From assembly GCA_009776345.1 (NCBI GenBank), contig WRLS01000016.1, positions 1-20,467 on the forward strand: a stretch of 20,467 nt of DNA, in the 5' to 3' direction. The position numbers were made by a program, and so were the translations under genes. The stretch is from Oscillospiraceae bacterium (GTDB taxonomy: Bacteria; Bacillota; Clostridia; Oscillospirales; Ruminococcaceae). Each line of letters starts with the position of its first letter. Within the stretch, counting starts at the first letter, position 1. Shown in pieces: positions 1 through 6,473 of this stretch. The notes beneath the pieces are model-generated. The model saw only the letters and a program-made list of their open reading frames with translations. It was not told the origin of the DNA and did no database searches.

Positions 1-17
1 TTTATGCTGGTTGTGCC

Positions 18-23
18 TATAAT
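18..23 (+). promoter_or_regulatory. Possible -10 box in front of the microsatellite
   Basis: A perfect TATAAT hexamer sits four bases before the GCAA tract. A -35 box at the usual spacing would lie just outside the window, so the promoter cannot be confirmed. If real, transcription would start inside the repeat tract and run into the surface-protein gene at 306 with a leader of about 275 bases. Confidence 0.2.
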
Positions 24-26
24 TGT

Positions 27-116
<90 letters not shown>

Positions 117-165
117 GGGTAGTTCCGCTTATTTGTCATATCTTAAAATATCCAACTTAACCGCA

Positions 166-248
166 GGCGGTTCTCCCTTTCCACGGGGGGAACCGCCTTG
201 TTGCGTTTCAAATGAAAAATCGCTGCGCCGGGGGCGTAAAACGCCCCC
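166..248. repeat. Two GC-rich hairpins upstream of the surface gene
   Basis: Two perfect or near-perfect inverted repeats follow the microsatellite: GGCGGTTC..GAACCGCC with flanking CCC/GGG (166-177 with 186-197, one G-T pair), and GGGGGCGT-AAA-ACGCCCCC (230-248). Neither is followed by a T tract, so they are not convincing terminators. They could be leader-RNA structures or remnants of the palindromic repeats found elsewhere in the window. Apart from these, the microsatellite and the ribosome-binding site, I see nothing in 1-305. Confidence 0.7.
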
Positions 249-305
249 ATAGGCAAAACCGCAAACGATGCAAGATCTTAAAATAACTTGAAAAGAGGTA
301 ACCCA

Positions 306-2126
306 ATGAAAAAAATGCCAAAACGCCTGTTGAGCGCGCTGCTCACATTCTGTATGGTAACCGCCATGTTTTCGGCGCTGTCCACAACCGCTTTTGCAGA
401 TGCCGTACCCGTAATCTTGCTAAACGGCTTGGAGCCCAACACAACCCCCTACGCCGGCACTGTTGAAGTAAGCGTTGACATAGGCACGCTGACGATTACA
501 AAAGACGGCGCGACGTTTAAGACAGACGTGGTCGGTCCCGTGATATGCGATGATCCGGGCGTGTATGTCGTCACCGCCGTTGACGCGGGCATTGCCGCTG
601 ACACCGTAACCTTTACCATCGCGTTAGTCGCGGACAGCATCACGGTTGACGCTTCTGGCCTGACGGAGTTAATATACGGTACCACCATCACAGACAAGAT
701 TCTCTCCGATGCCAACGTTAAGTATACGATCGGATACACCAACGGCACATACAGCAACCCGATTCCTGTTATGGCGTCAATGTGCGATCAGCCTATAAGC
801 AACACGACTTATGCCGACATCGGTCAAACCAAAATCGTTACGGTGAAATACAACGACGGTAATATGAACCATGCCGCCACATTTAATATCAAAATAATTA
901 ACAAAGACCTGCAGACCGGCTTTCGCTTCGCGTCCGCCATGTCGTTCATAACTTACGGCGCTGACGCGTTCACCGTAACCGCTACAGGCGCGGCTACCGG
1001 CAGTGTAGTGAGCTATGAGAGCAGCGATACTACCGTAGCGACCGTAGATTCAATGACCGGTACGGTGACAATCCTTAAAGCCGGTACAACCACCATCACG
1101 GCGACGGCCGGCGAGACGGCGGACTACCAAGCGGGGACGGCTACTTATACGTTGAACGTAGTCAAAGCCGCGCTAACCGTTAAACCCAAGGACATCAGAA
1201 TTAATGTAAACGCCCCGCTGCCAACGCCCGAGGTCGATTATGTCGGGCTGAAATACAATGATACGGCCGAAAATCTCGGTATCGTCACTCCGACAAGCGG
1301 TACCTTCGCCATGCAAATCCGCAATGCCGAAGACAACGGTGTGCTTGACAGCACCGCCGTTAAGGATATGTACAAAATTATATTTACAGATCCCCCATCA
1401 TTCGAGGCTCTCAATAACTACGACGTTTCCTTCGATAAAGGCACCCTTACCATCGGTGATCCTCCTCCCTCCCCCTCGCAGACTAACAACGACAGCAGCA
1501 GCGGGAGTGGGAGTTCCGGCAGTTCCTCTAGCTCATCCACCGGCGGGGGCGGTATAGCAGGCGAGGCGGCCATTCCGGTTACGCAGCAGGAGCAGTGGGC
1601 AACTACCGCCATAGCGGAGAGCTTGGTTCAAGAAGCGGTCCGTAACAATCAGACACTTGTCCGCTCCAGCTACAACGGCACGTACGGTATAAGGGCGGGG
1701 ACGTGGACGGCTTTAGCCGACAAGCGGTTCTACCACGACACGATGGACGGCAACACGGTGCAGGTTCGCATTAGCATAGTCAACCCCGGGCAGTTTACGC
1801 AGGATGCGATGCTTTCGGGCTTTGTAAAGGGCGCGAACGTGGAGAGTGTAACGAATACCTTTACAAAATGGTTTAATAACACGGTGCGGACGATCTCGTT
1901 AGACCAGCAGGGCGCGTGGGAGAAGCCTGTGCAGGTCGCCGCAAAGCTTGACCTGAGCGGAATGGATACGGGGAACCTGTATTTCTACTCCTATGACAGG
2001 GCGACGAATACCTACAGGCGTATCACAGCCCCCGCGTACCGGATCGACGCCAACGGCTACCTGCGCTTCACCACCGGCCTCGCGGGGAATATCGTGATAA
2101 GTGATGGGGCGTTGGCTCGCAAGTAG
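306..2126 (+). CDS. Secreted Ig-like (BIG2) surface protein
   Basis: Predicted exported protein of 606 residues. I place the start at ATG 306, six bases after AAAAGAGGT; an in-frame TTG at 288 lies before that ribosome-binding site and is less likely. The first ~33 residues are a signal peptide (lysine-rich start, hydrophobic core, AFA-DA cleavage region). Residues ~204-286 resemble a bacterial Ig-like BIG2 domain (VVSYESSDTTVATVD, then GTTTITAT), followed at ~288-386 by an MBG/YDG-like beta region. A Ser/Gly linker (~395-418) separates this from a ~185-residue C-terminal domain that I recognise only as a type common in clostridial surface proteins. There is no LPXTG motif, C-terminal membrane segment or SLH repeat, so attachment is unknown. 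Role inferred: cell-surface or extracellular matrix/adhesion protein. The upstream GCAA microsatellite may make expression variable. Confidence 0.85.
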   Translation: MKKMPKRLLSALLTFCMVTAMFSALSTTAFADAVPVILLNGLEPNTTPYAGTVEVSVDIGTLTITKDGATFKTDVVGPVICDDPGVYVVTAVDAGIAADTVTFTIALVADSITVDASGLTELIYGTTITDKILSDANVKYTIGYTNGTYSNPIPVMASMCDQPISNTTYADIGQTKIVTVKYNDGNMNHAATFNIKIINKDLQTGFRFASAMSFITYGADAFTVTATGAATGSVVSYESSDTTVATVDSMTGTVTILKAGTTTITATAGETADYQAGTATYTLNVVKAALTVKPKDIRINVNAPLPTPEVDYVGLKYNDTAENLGIVTPTSGTFAMQIRNAEDNGVLDSTAVKDMYKIIFTDPPSFEALNNYDVSFDKGTLTIGDPPPSPSQTNNDSSSGSGSSGSSSSSSTGGGGIAGEAAIPVTQQEQWATTAIAESLVQEAVRNNQTLVRSSYNGTYGIRAGTWTALADKRFYHDTMDGNTVQVRISIVNPGQFTQDAMLSGFVKGANVESVTNTFTKWFNNTVRTISLDQQGAWEKPVQVAAKLDLSGMDTGNLYFYSYDRATNTYRRITAPAYRIDANGYLRFTTGLAGNIVISDGALARK

Positions 2127-2141
2127 CAGCAAACTAATAAA

Positions 2142-2177
2142 AAAGCAAGGACGCAAGCCCACCGGGTTTGCGTCCTT
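2142..2177. terminator. Hairpin between convergent genes
   Basis: A 14-bp stem (2147-2160 with 2164-2177, one G-T pair) with a 3-base loop. It follows the surface-protein stop by 20 bases. The plus strand has no T tract after the stem, but the A-rich run before it (2139-2144) becomes a T tract on the minus strand, so it looks strongest as a terminator for leftward transcription leaving the aro fusion gene. It may work in both directions. Confidence 0.65.
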
Positions 2178-2228
2178 CAGACTGTAGACAAAGGCATTTA
2201 CCAACGGTGCGGCATGGAAACCGCACCC

Positions 2229-2258
2229 TACCCTAAAACCTATATCCTAATTCATTCC
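2229..2258. repeat. Half heptamer array
   Basis: Short run of the CCTAAAA / CCTATAT / CCTAATT units, ending at the CCGAAGGC motif that begins the large palindrome at 2257. It mirrors the degraded heptamer arm on the other side of that palindrome, so the modules are nested. Confidence 0.6.
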
Positions 2259-2446
2259 GAAGGCAAAACACCCGTCATCACTGCGAAAAATCGCAATGAT
2301 GCCACCCTCTTTAAAAAAGAGGGTACGTCCTACGGCTGCTTTGTGCTTTTTAATGAAAGAATAAATCTTGCTGTAGCCTTACCCTCTTTTTTAAAGAGGG
2401 TGGCGCGAAGCGATTTATCGCTTTGTGACGGGTGTTTTGCCTTCGG
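2257..2446. repeat. Composite palindromic element, copy 1 (190 bp)
   Basis: Non-coding, highly structured repeat. The outer arms (2257-2277 and 2426-2446) are a perfect 21-bp inverted repeat beginning CCGAAGGCAAAACACCC. The inner arms (2301-2324 and 2381-2404) are a perfect 24-bp inverted repeat, and each also folds on itself (CCCTCTTT..AAAGAGGG). Between outer and inner arms on each side is a small hairpin: 2277-2286 with 2291-2300 on the left, AAGCGA..TCGCTT (2408-2423) on the right. The centre is 56 bases. The whole can fold as a cruciform with side arms. A second copy is at 5574-5751 and a half copy at 4617-4672. The open frame across it (2214-2516) is repeat-derived and not a gene. Confidence 0.9.
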
Positions 2447-2449
2447 CAG

Positions 2450-2546
2450 GGTTTCAGATTTCAGGAAGGTAAGGTTTCAGGGAAAGGACGGTACGACAAA
2501 TTTCTTCCCTTCCTAAATCCTCATTCCTAAAACCTAATACCTAACC
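2450..2546. repeat. Heptamer-array inverted repeat, copy 1
   Basis: A G-rich arm (about 2450-2495, degenerate TTTCAGG-type units) faces a C-rich arm (2511-2546) made of CCTAAAT, CCTCATT, CCTAAAA, CCTAATA units. The period is seven bases, and each CCTAAAN unit holds TAA while its complement holds TAG. The stop codon of the minus-strand aro fusion (2527-2529) and its last codons (Leu-Gly-Ile-Arg-Phe) are read from this array. Confidence 0.85.
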
Positions 2547-4041
2547 GGCTCAGCCGGTCTGTTGCTTGTTCAATATCATCCGCATTTACCGTATAATCGC
2601 ACCACTGCCGGTATATCGGCAGGCGGTGCTGTGCCAGCGCGGTTATGCCGTCGCGCTGTGACACAGGCCTGTCGGTTAAATCCAGCTTTGTAATATCGCG
2701 GTCTAAAAATACGACGGTGCTGTTTTGCCTTATAATACGGCGGTTTTCCGGGCGGGTGACAACCCCGCCCCCTGTGGCGATTACAATGCCGCTGCGCTTG
2801 CAAAGTTCCTCAAGCGCGGCGGTTTCCATCTCGCGGAAGGCGGCTTCGCCGTTTTGCGCGAAGATTTCGGGGATTATTTTCCCGGCGGCTTTTTCTATAT
2901 GCATATCAGCGTCCGCGAATTCGCGCCCGAGCTTTTTTGCCAGCGCCGTGCCGATTGCCGTTTTCCCGCAGCCCGGCATACCGATCAGCACGATGTTCCG
3001 GGTCATTTGTATAAGCTTTGAAGTGATTTCGCCGATTTTGTCATCGGGGATAATTTCGCCTGTAAAAATTTCCGCAGATTTTTTTGCCTGTGCCGTAAGC
3101 ATATCAAGCCCATTCACGGCGGTTATACCAAGCTCCTGCGCATCAAACAAAAGCTGTGTATGCGCGGGGTTGTAGATCAGGTCAATTACCGCGCGGCAGT
3201 TTTTAAACGCGCTTAAATCAGCGAGGGGCGAAATGCCGTTGCCCGGATACATCCCGATCGGCGTTGTGTTGATGATAATATCGCAGTCGCGGTGCTTTTC
3301 CAAGTTTTCGTAGCTGTCGGGGCCGCCGCGTGATATTACGGCAATTTCGCGCGCGGACATATCCCGCAGCACCGCCTGTACCGCCAGCGACGACCCGCCG
3401 CTGCCAAGCACGGCGGCTTTTAGCCCTGCTGGGCTGATACCCGCTTTTTTCAGAAGATACGCAAAACCGAAGCAGTCCGTGTTATCGCCGAAAAGGGAGC
3501 CGTCCGCAAGGCGTGTGAGCGTGTTCACACTGCCGGTGGCGCGCGCGGCCTGTGAAAGCGCTGAGCAGTACGGGAGCACCGCTTTTTTATATGGGACGGT
3601 GACATTCAGCCCGCCGAAATCCCCGCAAGCGAGAAAAAGCCCGATTTCATCCGGCTTTTTTTCAAATAAGCTGTATTCATATTTCCCCAATTCGGCGTGG
3701 ATCATCGGCGAAAAGCTGTGGGAGAGCTTCCCGCCCAACAGCCCGAATTTGCCCGCGTGCTTGTTTTCGGGTTTGCCTTGGCGGATTATCCGGTTTTGGC
3801 TGTCGCGGCTAAGCTCAAACAGCAGGGCGAACAGCGCGCAGGCGTAAGCTTCCCTGCCGCTGCCGATAACGCGGGAGATATCGCATAGCTTTTGATGCTC
3901 GCGGGCGGGGTCATGGACAGGCAGGCCGTTTTCCTGTTTATACCGCGCGACCGCAGCGGTTATGTCCATGCGGCGGTTAAAAAGGCGGAGTATGTTTTCG
4001 TCGATTTCGTCGATTTCCCCGCGAAGGGATTGCAGGTCCAT
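2527..4041 (-). CDS. aroE-aroK: Chorismate mutase-shikimate dehydrogenase-shikimate kinase fusion
   Basis: Trifunctional aromatic-pathway enzyme, 504 residues. Residues 1-80 are an AroQ-type chorismate mutase (LRGEIDEIDENILRLFNRRM; chorismate to prephenate). Residues ~98-346 are NADP-dependent shikimate dehydrogenase: LSHSFSP substrate loop, NVTVPYKK with the catalytic lysine (~152/153), GDNTDCFGF (Asp189), GSGGSS nucleotide loop (213-218), NTTPIGMYP and NGLDMLTAQA. Residues ~348-504 are shikimate kinase: Walker A GMPGCGKT (354-361), DADMHIEK, FREME, GGGVV (424-428) and the TDRPV lid. All key motifs are intact. Start ATG 4041 follows AAAGGAG by eight bases; an upstream in-frame ATG (4137) would translate a palindromic repeat and is rejected. 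Steps 4 and 5 of the shikimate pathway are thus joined to a post-chorismate step. The 3' end runs into a heptamer repeat that supplies the stop. Confidence 0.95.
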   Translation of the reverse strand: MDLQSLRGEIDEIDENILRLFNRRMDITAAVARYKQENGLPVHDPAREHQKLCDISRVIGSGREAYACALFALLFELSRDSQNRIIRQGKPENKHAGKFGLLGGKLSHSFSPMIHAELGKYEYSLFEKKPDEIGLFLACGDFGGLNVTVPYKKAVLPYCSALSQAARATGSVNTLTRLADGSLFGDNTDCFGFAYLLKKAGISPAGLKAAVLGSGGSSLAVQAVLRDMSAREIAVISRGGPDSYENLEKHRDCDIIINTTPIGMYPGNGISPLADLSAFKNCRAVIDLIYNPAHTQLLFDAQELGITAVNGLDMLTAQAKKSAEIFTGEIIPDDKIGEITSKLIQMTRNIVLIGMPGCGKTAIGTALAKKLGREFADADMHIEKAAGKIIPEIFAQNGEAAFREMETAALEELCKRSGIVIATGGGVVTRPENRRIIRQNSTVVFLDRDITKLDLTDRPVSQRDGITALAQHRLPIYRQWCDYTVNADDIEQATDRLSRLGIRF

Positions 4042-4072
4042 GAGAAGCGCTCCTTTCCGGTTTTTTTCATCA

Positions 4073-4081
4073 TTTATAGCA
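4073..4081 (-). promoter_or_regulatory. Extended -10 promoter for the aro fusion
   Basis: The minus strand reads TGCTATAAAT, an extended -10 (TGN before TATAAA), about 30 bases upstream of the ATG at 4041. No good -35 is seen at the usual distance because that region is the GC palindrome at 4084-4150. Plausible but weakly supported. Confidence 0.35.
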
Positions 4082-4083
4082 AT

Positions 4084-4150
4084 GTAGGGCGGGGGCTTGC
4101 CCCCGCCGTTAACCCGGCGGCATTTCGGCGGGGGCAACCCCCCGCCCTAC
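4084..4150. repeat. GC-rich palindrome with GTAGGGCGGGGG ends
   Basis: A 67-bp palindromic element: GTAGGGCGGGGG at the left end is matched by CCCCCGCCCTAC at the right end (4139-4150). Inside are further hairpins, GGCGGGGG-CTTG-CCCCCGCC (4088-4107) and CCGCC..GGCGG. It abuts the -10 box of the aro fusion. REP/MITE-like; no coding content. Confidence 0.8.
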
Positions 4151-4158
4151 CCTAAAAC

Positions 4159-4249
4159 CGGCGCAAAGCGCCGTAGGGTCGGGGTTCCATCCCCAACCGC
4201 GAATATTCGATTCGCCTATGACGGGCGGGCATGGAAGCCCGCCCCTACG
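4159..4249. repeat. Second GTAGGG-type palindromic element
   Basis: Begins with a perfect hairpin CGGCGC-AAA-GCGCCG (4159-4173), then CGTAGGG (4172-4178) matched by CCCTACG (4243-4249). Inside are CGGGGTTCCATCCCC and the perfect GGGCGGGC-ATGGAA-GCCCGCCC (4223-4244). Its ends resemble the element at 4084-4150, so the two are probably related members of one repeat class placed in tandem. Confidence 0.75.
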
Positions 4250-4616
4250 ACTCCCCCTGTCAATCCGTGGTATCTCCAATATAGTAAGTGGTTTTAACAC
4301 GATTTCATCTTCGGTTGTTTTTCACCGCTCAAGCCGCGGGGGCTGTTACTTTGCAACGCGGCAAAGTAACCAAAACGCACCGGGGAGACCCCGGACCCCC
4401 ATTTCGACAAATCGCATAGCCTTGTGCCTTTCATCGCGCACGTCAAAAGCTTTGTCCTATAATCCGCCCAATCGCTCAGCCGAGCCAAGCTCTAGGGCTG
4501 GAACGCGAAAAAAGGTATTAGGAATAAAAGAAATCAAAGACTTTTTCCGCTGTTATTACGTGCGCGGACGCTTCCGGGCGTCGCTCCCTGTATTTAGGTT
4601 TGCGCCTGCTTGCCTT
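4250..4616. other. Gene-free block with short hairpins
   Basis: I find no credible gene here. It contains the perfect hairpin TTACTTTGC..GCAAAGTAA (4346-4354 with 4361-4369) followed by CCGGGG-AGA-CCCCGG (4380-4394). Open frames through it have no ribosome-binding site and translate as low-complexity Ser/Arg/Pro sequence. Together with its neighbours it makes about 600 bases of repeat-dense DNA between the aro fusion and the HAD gene. Confidence 0.5.
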
Positions 4617-4690
4617 TGTAGCCCTACCCTCTTTTATAAAGAGAGTGGAACGGGTGTTTTGCCTTCGGCAGGAATGAGGATTTAGGATAT
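4617..4690. repeat. Half composite palindrome joined to half heptamer array
   Basis: Contains the right inner arm in degraded form (ACCCTCTTTTATAAAGAG), then the outer arm ACGGGTGTTTTGCCTTCGGC (4649-4668), then heptamer units AGGAATG-AGGATTT-AGGATAT. The left half and the side hairpins are missing, so this is a truncated copy of the elements at 2257 and 5574. The HAD gene's stop codon (TAA, 4682-4684) lies in its last heptamers. Confidence 0.75.
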
Positions 4691-5413
4691 ATCGGGGAGC
4701 AATGAAAGATACTGCCCAAAATCCTCCAGTGTGCCCCGCGTAAATTTTGTGATGTCCATCCCCGATTCATTTTCAAGGAAATCAGTCACCAAAAAAGTTT
4801 GGGCGCCCAGTTCCCCCGCGCACATATCCTCCGCCGTGTTATTCCCCGCCATCAAGCAGTTCTGTGCAGGGCGGCCGAGCTTTTCCAGTATTTCCCTGTA
4901 ATAGCCGGGGTTTGGCTTGCAGTAGCTGCTGTTGGCGTAATGTGTGATAAGCGCGAAATCCCCCGGCTCCAGCCCTATCCAGCCCAGCCGCGTTGTAATG
5001 GCACAGGCGGGAAACAGCGGGTTTGTCGCCAAAACCGCGGTGTAGCCCTTGGTTTTTACGGCGCGCACAATCTGCCCGGAAATATCAGCGGGTGATAAAA
5101 TTTCTTTTACCGCGTCAAAATCGCCTGTATAAAAGCTGTCGCACGCATCCTCGACCATGCGCAGCCGCTCCCCTTCAAGCCCCGCCGCCTTCGAGAAAGC
5201 CGCCCAAAACCTTTGGCAGTTCAGCGCGCCGCCGTCATTTTGCGCCATCGCTTTTGTGCCTGCCCATACAGCTTTTACGCATAGCTGCGCGTCCAGCCCC
5301 ATTTCGGCGAATACTTTGCCCAGCCTTGGGAAATAATTTTCCACAAACGCCGCCTGGGAAAATGGGAGCAATGTCCCGTCAAGGTCAAACAATATTGTAT
5401 TTATCATATTCAT
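4682..5413 (-). CDS. HAD-family hydrolase (phosphatase)
   Basis: Haloacid-dehalogenase superfamily hydrolase of 243 residues, probably a small-molecule phosphatase; substrate unknown. Motif I is FDLDGT near the N-terminus (nucleophile Asp and general-acid Asp), motif II is the Thr of AVLATN, motif III the Lys of YCKPNPGYY, and motif IV MAGNNTAEDM with acidic Mg-binding residues. The alpha-helical insert between motifs I and II is a C1-type cap. The start is either ATG 5413 (a GGAG lies 10 bases upstream) or ATG 5407, which would begin MINTILFDLDGT, the more usual distance to motif I. A strong promoter ends directly at 5414, so transcription probably starts near 5407 and the message may be leaderless. 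The stop is inside a heptamer repeat. Confidence 0.9.
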   Translation of the reverse strand: MNMINTILFDLDGTLLPFSQAAFVENYFPRLGKVFAEMGLDAQLCVKAVWAGTKAMAQNDGGALNCQRFWAAFSKAAGLEGERLRMVEDACDSFYTGDFDAVKEILSPADISGQIVRAVKTKGYTAVLATNPLFPACAITTRLGWIGLEPGDFALITHYANSSYCKPNPGYYREILEKLGRPAQNCLMAGNNTAEDMCAGELGAQTFLVTDFLENESGMDITKFTRGTLEDFGQYLSLLPDIS

Positions 5414-5442
5414 ATAATAGTAGCTCCGGGATTTTTTGTCAA
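5414..5442 (-). promoter_or_regulatory. Sigma-A promoter of the HAD gene, next to the start codon
   Basis: TTGACA (5437-5442) and TATTAT (5414-5419) on the minus strand with exactly 17 bases between them. The -10 box touches the first ATG (5413), so the expected start point, 6-7 bases downstream, coincides with the second ATG at 5407. Confidence 0.65.
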
Positions 5443-5443
5443 T

Positions 5444-5546
5444 GGCGCCGCTTCGCGGCGCAGGATTGAGGTTTTAGGTTTTAGGAAGGGAAGGAGTTTG
5501 TCGTGTCGTCCTTTTCCTAAAACCTAAAACCTATATCCTAAATCCT
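5444..5546. repeat. Heptamer-array inverted repeat, copy 2
   Basis: A perfect hairpin GGCGCCGC/GCGGCGC at 5444-5461 leads into a G-rich arm (5462-5493: AGGATTG, AGGTTTT, AGGTTTT units) facing a C-rich arm (5511-5546: CCTAAAA, CCTAAAA, CCTATAT, CCTAAAT). The arms are largely complementary with ~20 bases between them. Same module as at 2450, 5761 and 20271. Confidence 0.85.
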
Positions 5547-5573
5547 GCGGTGCGCCCAGTGGTCGCGCCCTAC

Positions 5574-5751
5574 AAAACACCCGTCTTCAAAGCGGCTTGC
5601 CGCTTTGATGCCACCCTCTTTAAAAAAGAGGGTACGTCCTACGGTTGTTTTGCGAATTCTAATGAAAAAATAAACCTTATTGCAAGCCTTACCCTCTTTT
5701 TTAAAGAGGGTGGCACCGTTACGACTTGTTCGTCGCGGTGACGGGTGTTTT
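5574..5751. repeat. Composite palindromic element, copy 2 (178 bp)
   Basis: Outer arms (5574-5585, 5740-5751) are a perfect 12-bp inverted repeat AAAACACCCGTC. Inner arms (5610-5633, 5691-5714) are identical to those of copy 1 and perfectly complementary. The side hairpins differ from copy 1 in sequence but are still self-complementary: TCAAAGCGGC/GCCGCTTTGA on the left (5587-5608), CACCG..CGAC/GTCGCGGTG on the right (5714-5740). The centre is 57 bases and similar to copy 1. An open frame across it (5550-5741) is repeat-derived. Confidence 0.9.
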
Positions 5752-5760
5752 GCCTTCGGC

Positions 5761-5846
5761 AGGAATCTAGGTTTTAGGATTGAGGAAGGGAAGGAATTTG
5801 CCGCACCTTCCTTTTCCTGAAACCTAAAACCTATATCCTAAATCCT
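5761..5846. repeat. Heptamer-array inverted repeat, copy 3
   Basis: G-rich arm 5767-5794 (AGGTTTT, AGGATTG, AGGAAGG) and C-rich arm about 5805-5846 (CCTGAAA, CCTAAAA, CCTATAT, CCTAAAT). The minus-strand methyltransferase gene ends in it: its last codons Gly-Phe-Arg-Ile and stop TAG (5831-5833) are heptamer sequence. Confidence 0.85.
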
Positions 5847-6463
5847 GCGGTGCGCCGCGCCGCCGCTTTTCGCTGTAATTTTCGGGACAACGCCTGCTGC
5901 TTATTTTTGCGCGCGGGGATTGTCGCTGTGCGCTTTTGCGCAAGGAAAACATAGTAGCCGCCTGTTTCCCGCACGCTTACGCCGCCGAATACGGCGGTTA
6001 GCTTTTTTTCGTACCAATCCCGCCGTTTTGTAACCATAAGTATGCGCCCGCCAAGTACCAACCGCTGAAAGCCGCCTTCGATTATGCGCTTTGCCACGGA
6101 GAAATCCGCGTGATACGGCGGGTTGGACAGGATGGCGGTAAAATCGTGTTCATCTATATTTGAATACACGTCGCTTTGCAGGATGCGCAGGTTCGGCAGA
6201 TCATTGAGCGCGGCGTTTACGCGGGAAAGTTCCACCGCCGCGGGGCATATGTCGCAGAGCAGGACCTGCGCCTCAGTGAGCTTTTTTGCCGCAAGTATGC
6301 CGACAACCCCGCAGCCGCAGCCAAGGTCAAGCACTTTATCATCCGCTTCCCACTCCATCCGCGCGAGCATGGCAAGCGTCCCCGCGTCCACATGGGACGG
6401 GGAAAACACGCGGCTGTCGGTTTCCAGCTTCAGGGCGATTTCCTGTATTTCAACCGTTATCAT
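5831..6463 (-). CDS. Small-domain class I methyltransferase
   Basis: SAM-dependent methyltransferase of 210 residues. Motif I is DLGCGCGVVG (46-55), an acidic residue ends the next strand (Asp71), and the catalytic/target-binding NPPY is at 114-117. NPPY with this spacing is typical of N-methyltransferases acting on RNA, DNA or protein; the layout most resembles the 'MTS' family (RsmC-like or TrmN6-like) and a tRNA/rRNA adenine or guanine target is inferred. A very basic tail (~178-205) could bind RNA, and the last residues come from a heptamer repeat. The gene starts 10 bases after the preceding gene's stop; the ribosome-binding site is weak, suggesting translational coupling in the proA operon. 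Confidence 0.85.
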   Translation of the reverse strand: MITVEIQEIALKLETDSRVFSPSHVDAGTLAMLARMEWEADDKVLDLGCGCGVVGILAAKKLTEAQVLLCDICPAAVELSRVNAALNDLPNLRILQSDVYSNIDEHDFTAILSNPPYHADFSVAKRIIEGGFQRLVLGGRILMVTKRRDWYEKKLTAVFGGVSVRETGGYYVFLAQKRTATIPARKNKQQALSRKLQRKAAARRTAGFRI

Positions 6464-6473
6464 ATTATACTAA

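Noticed and set aside
306..2126. Surface protein as a substrate of the sortase in the same window
   Set aside because: The C-terminus (GNIVISDGALARK) has no sorting motif, hydrophobic segment or typical charged tail following one.
2214..2516. 100-codon frame and its relative at 5550-5741, sharing DATLFKKEGTSYGCF
   Set aside because: The shared residues are the inner arm of the composite palindrome; neither has a ribosome-binding site and the frames decay outside the repeat.
4042..4137. N-terminal extension of the aro fusion to an upstream ATG
   Set aside because: The extension translates the GC palindrome and the promoter; the internal ATG 4041 has a strong ribosome-binding site and begins the mutase domain normally.
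2450..5846. CRISPR array suspicion for the regularly repeated segments
   Set aside because: The unit is 7 bases without spacers and the arrays are inverted repeats; no cas genes are present.
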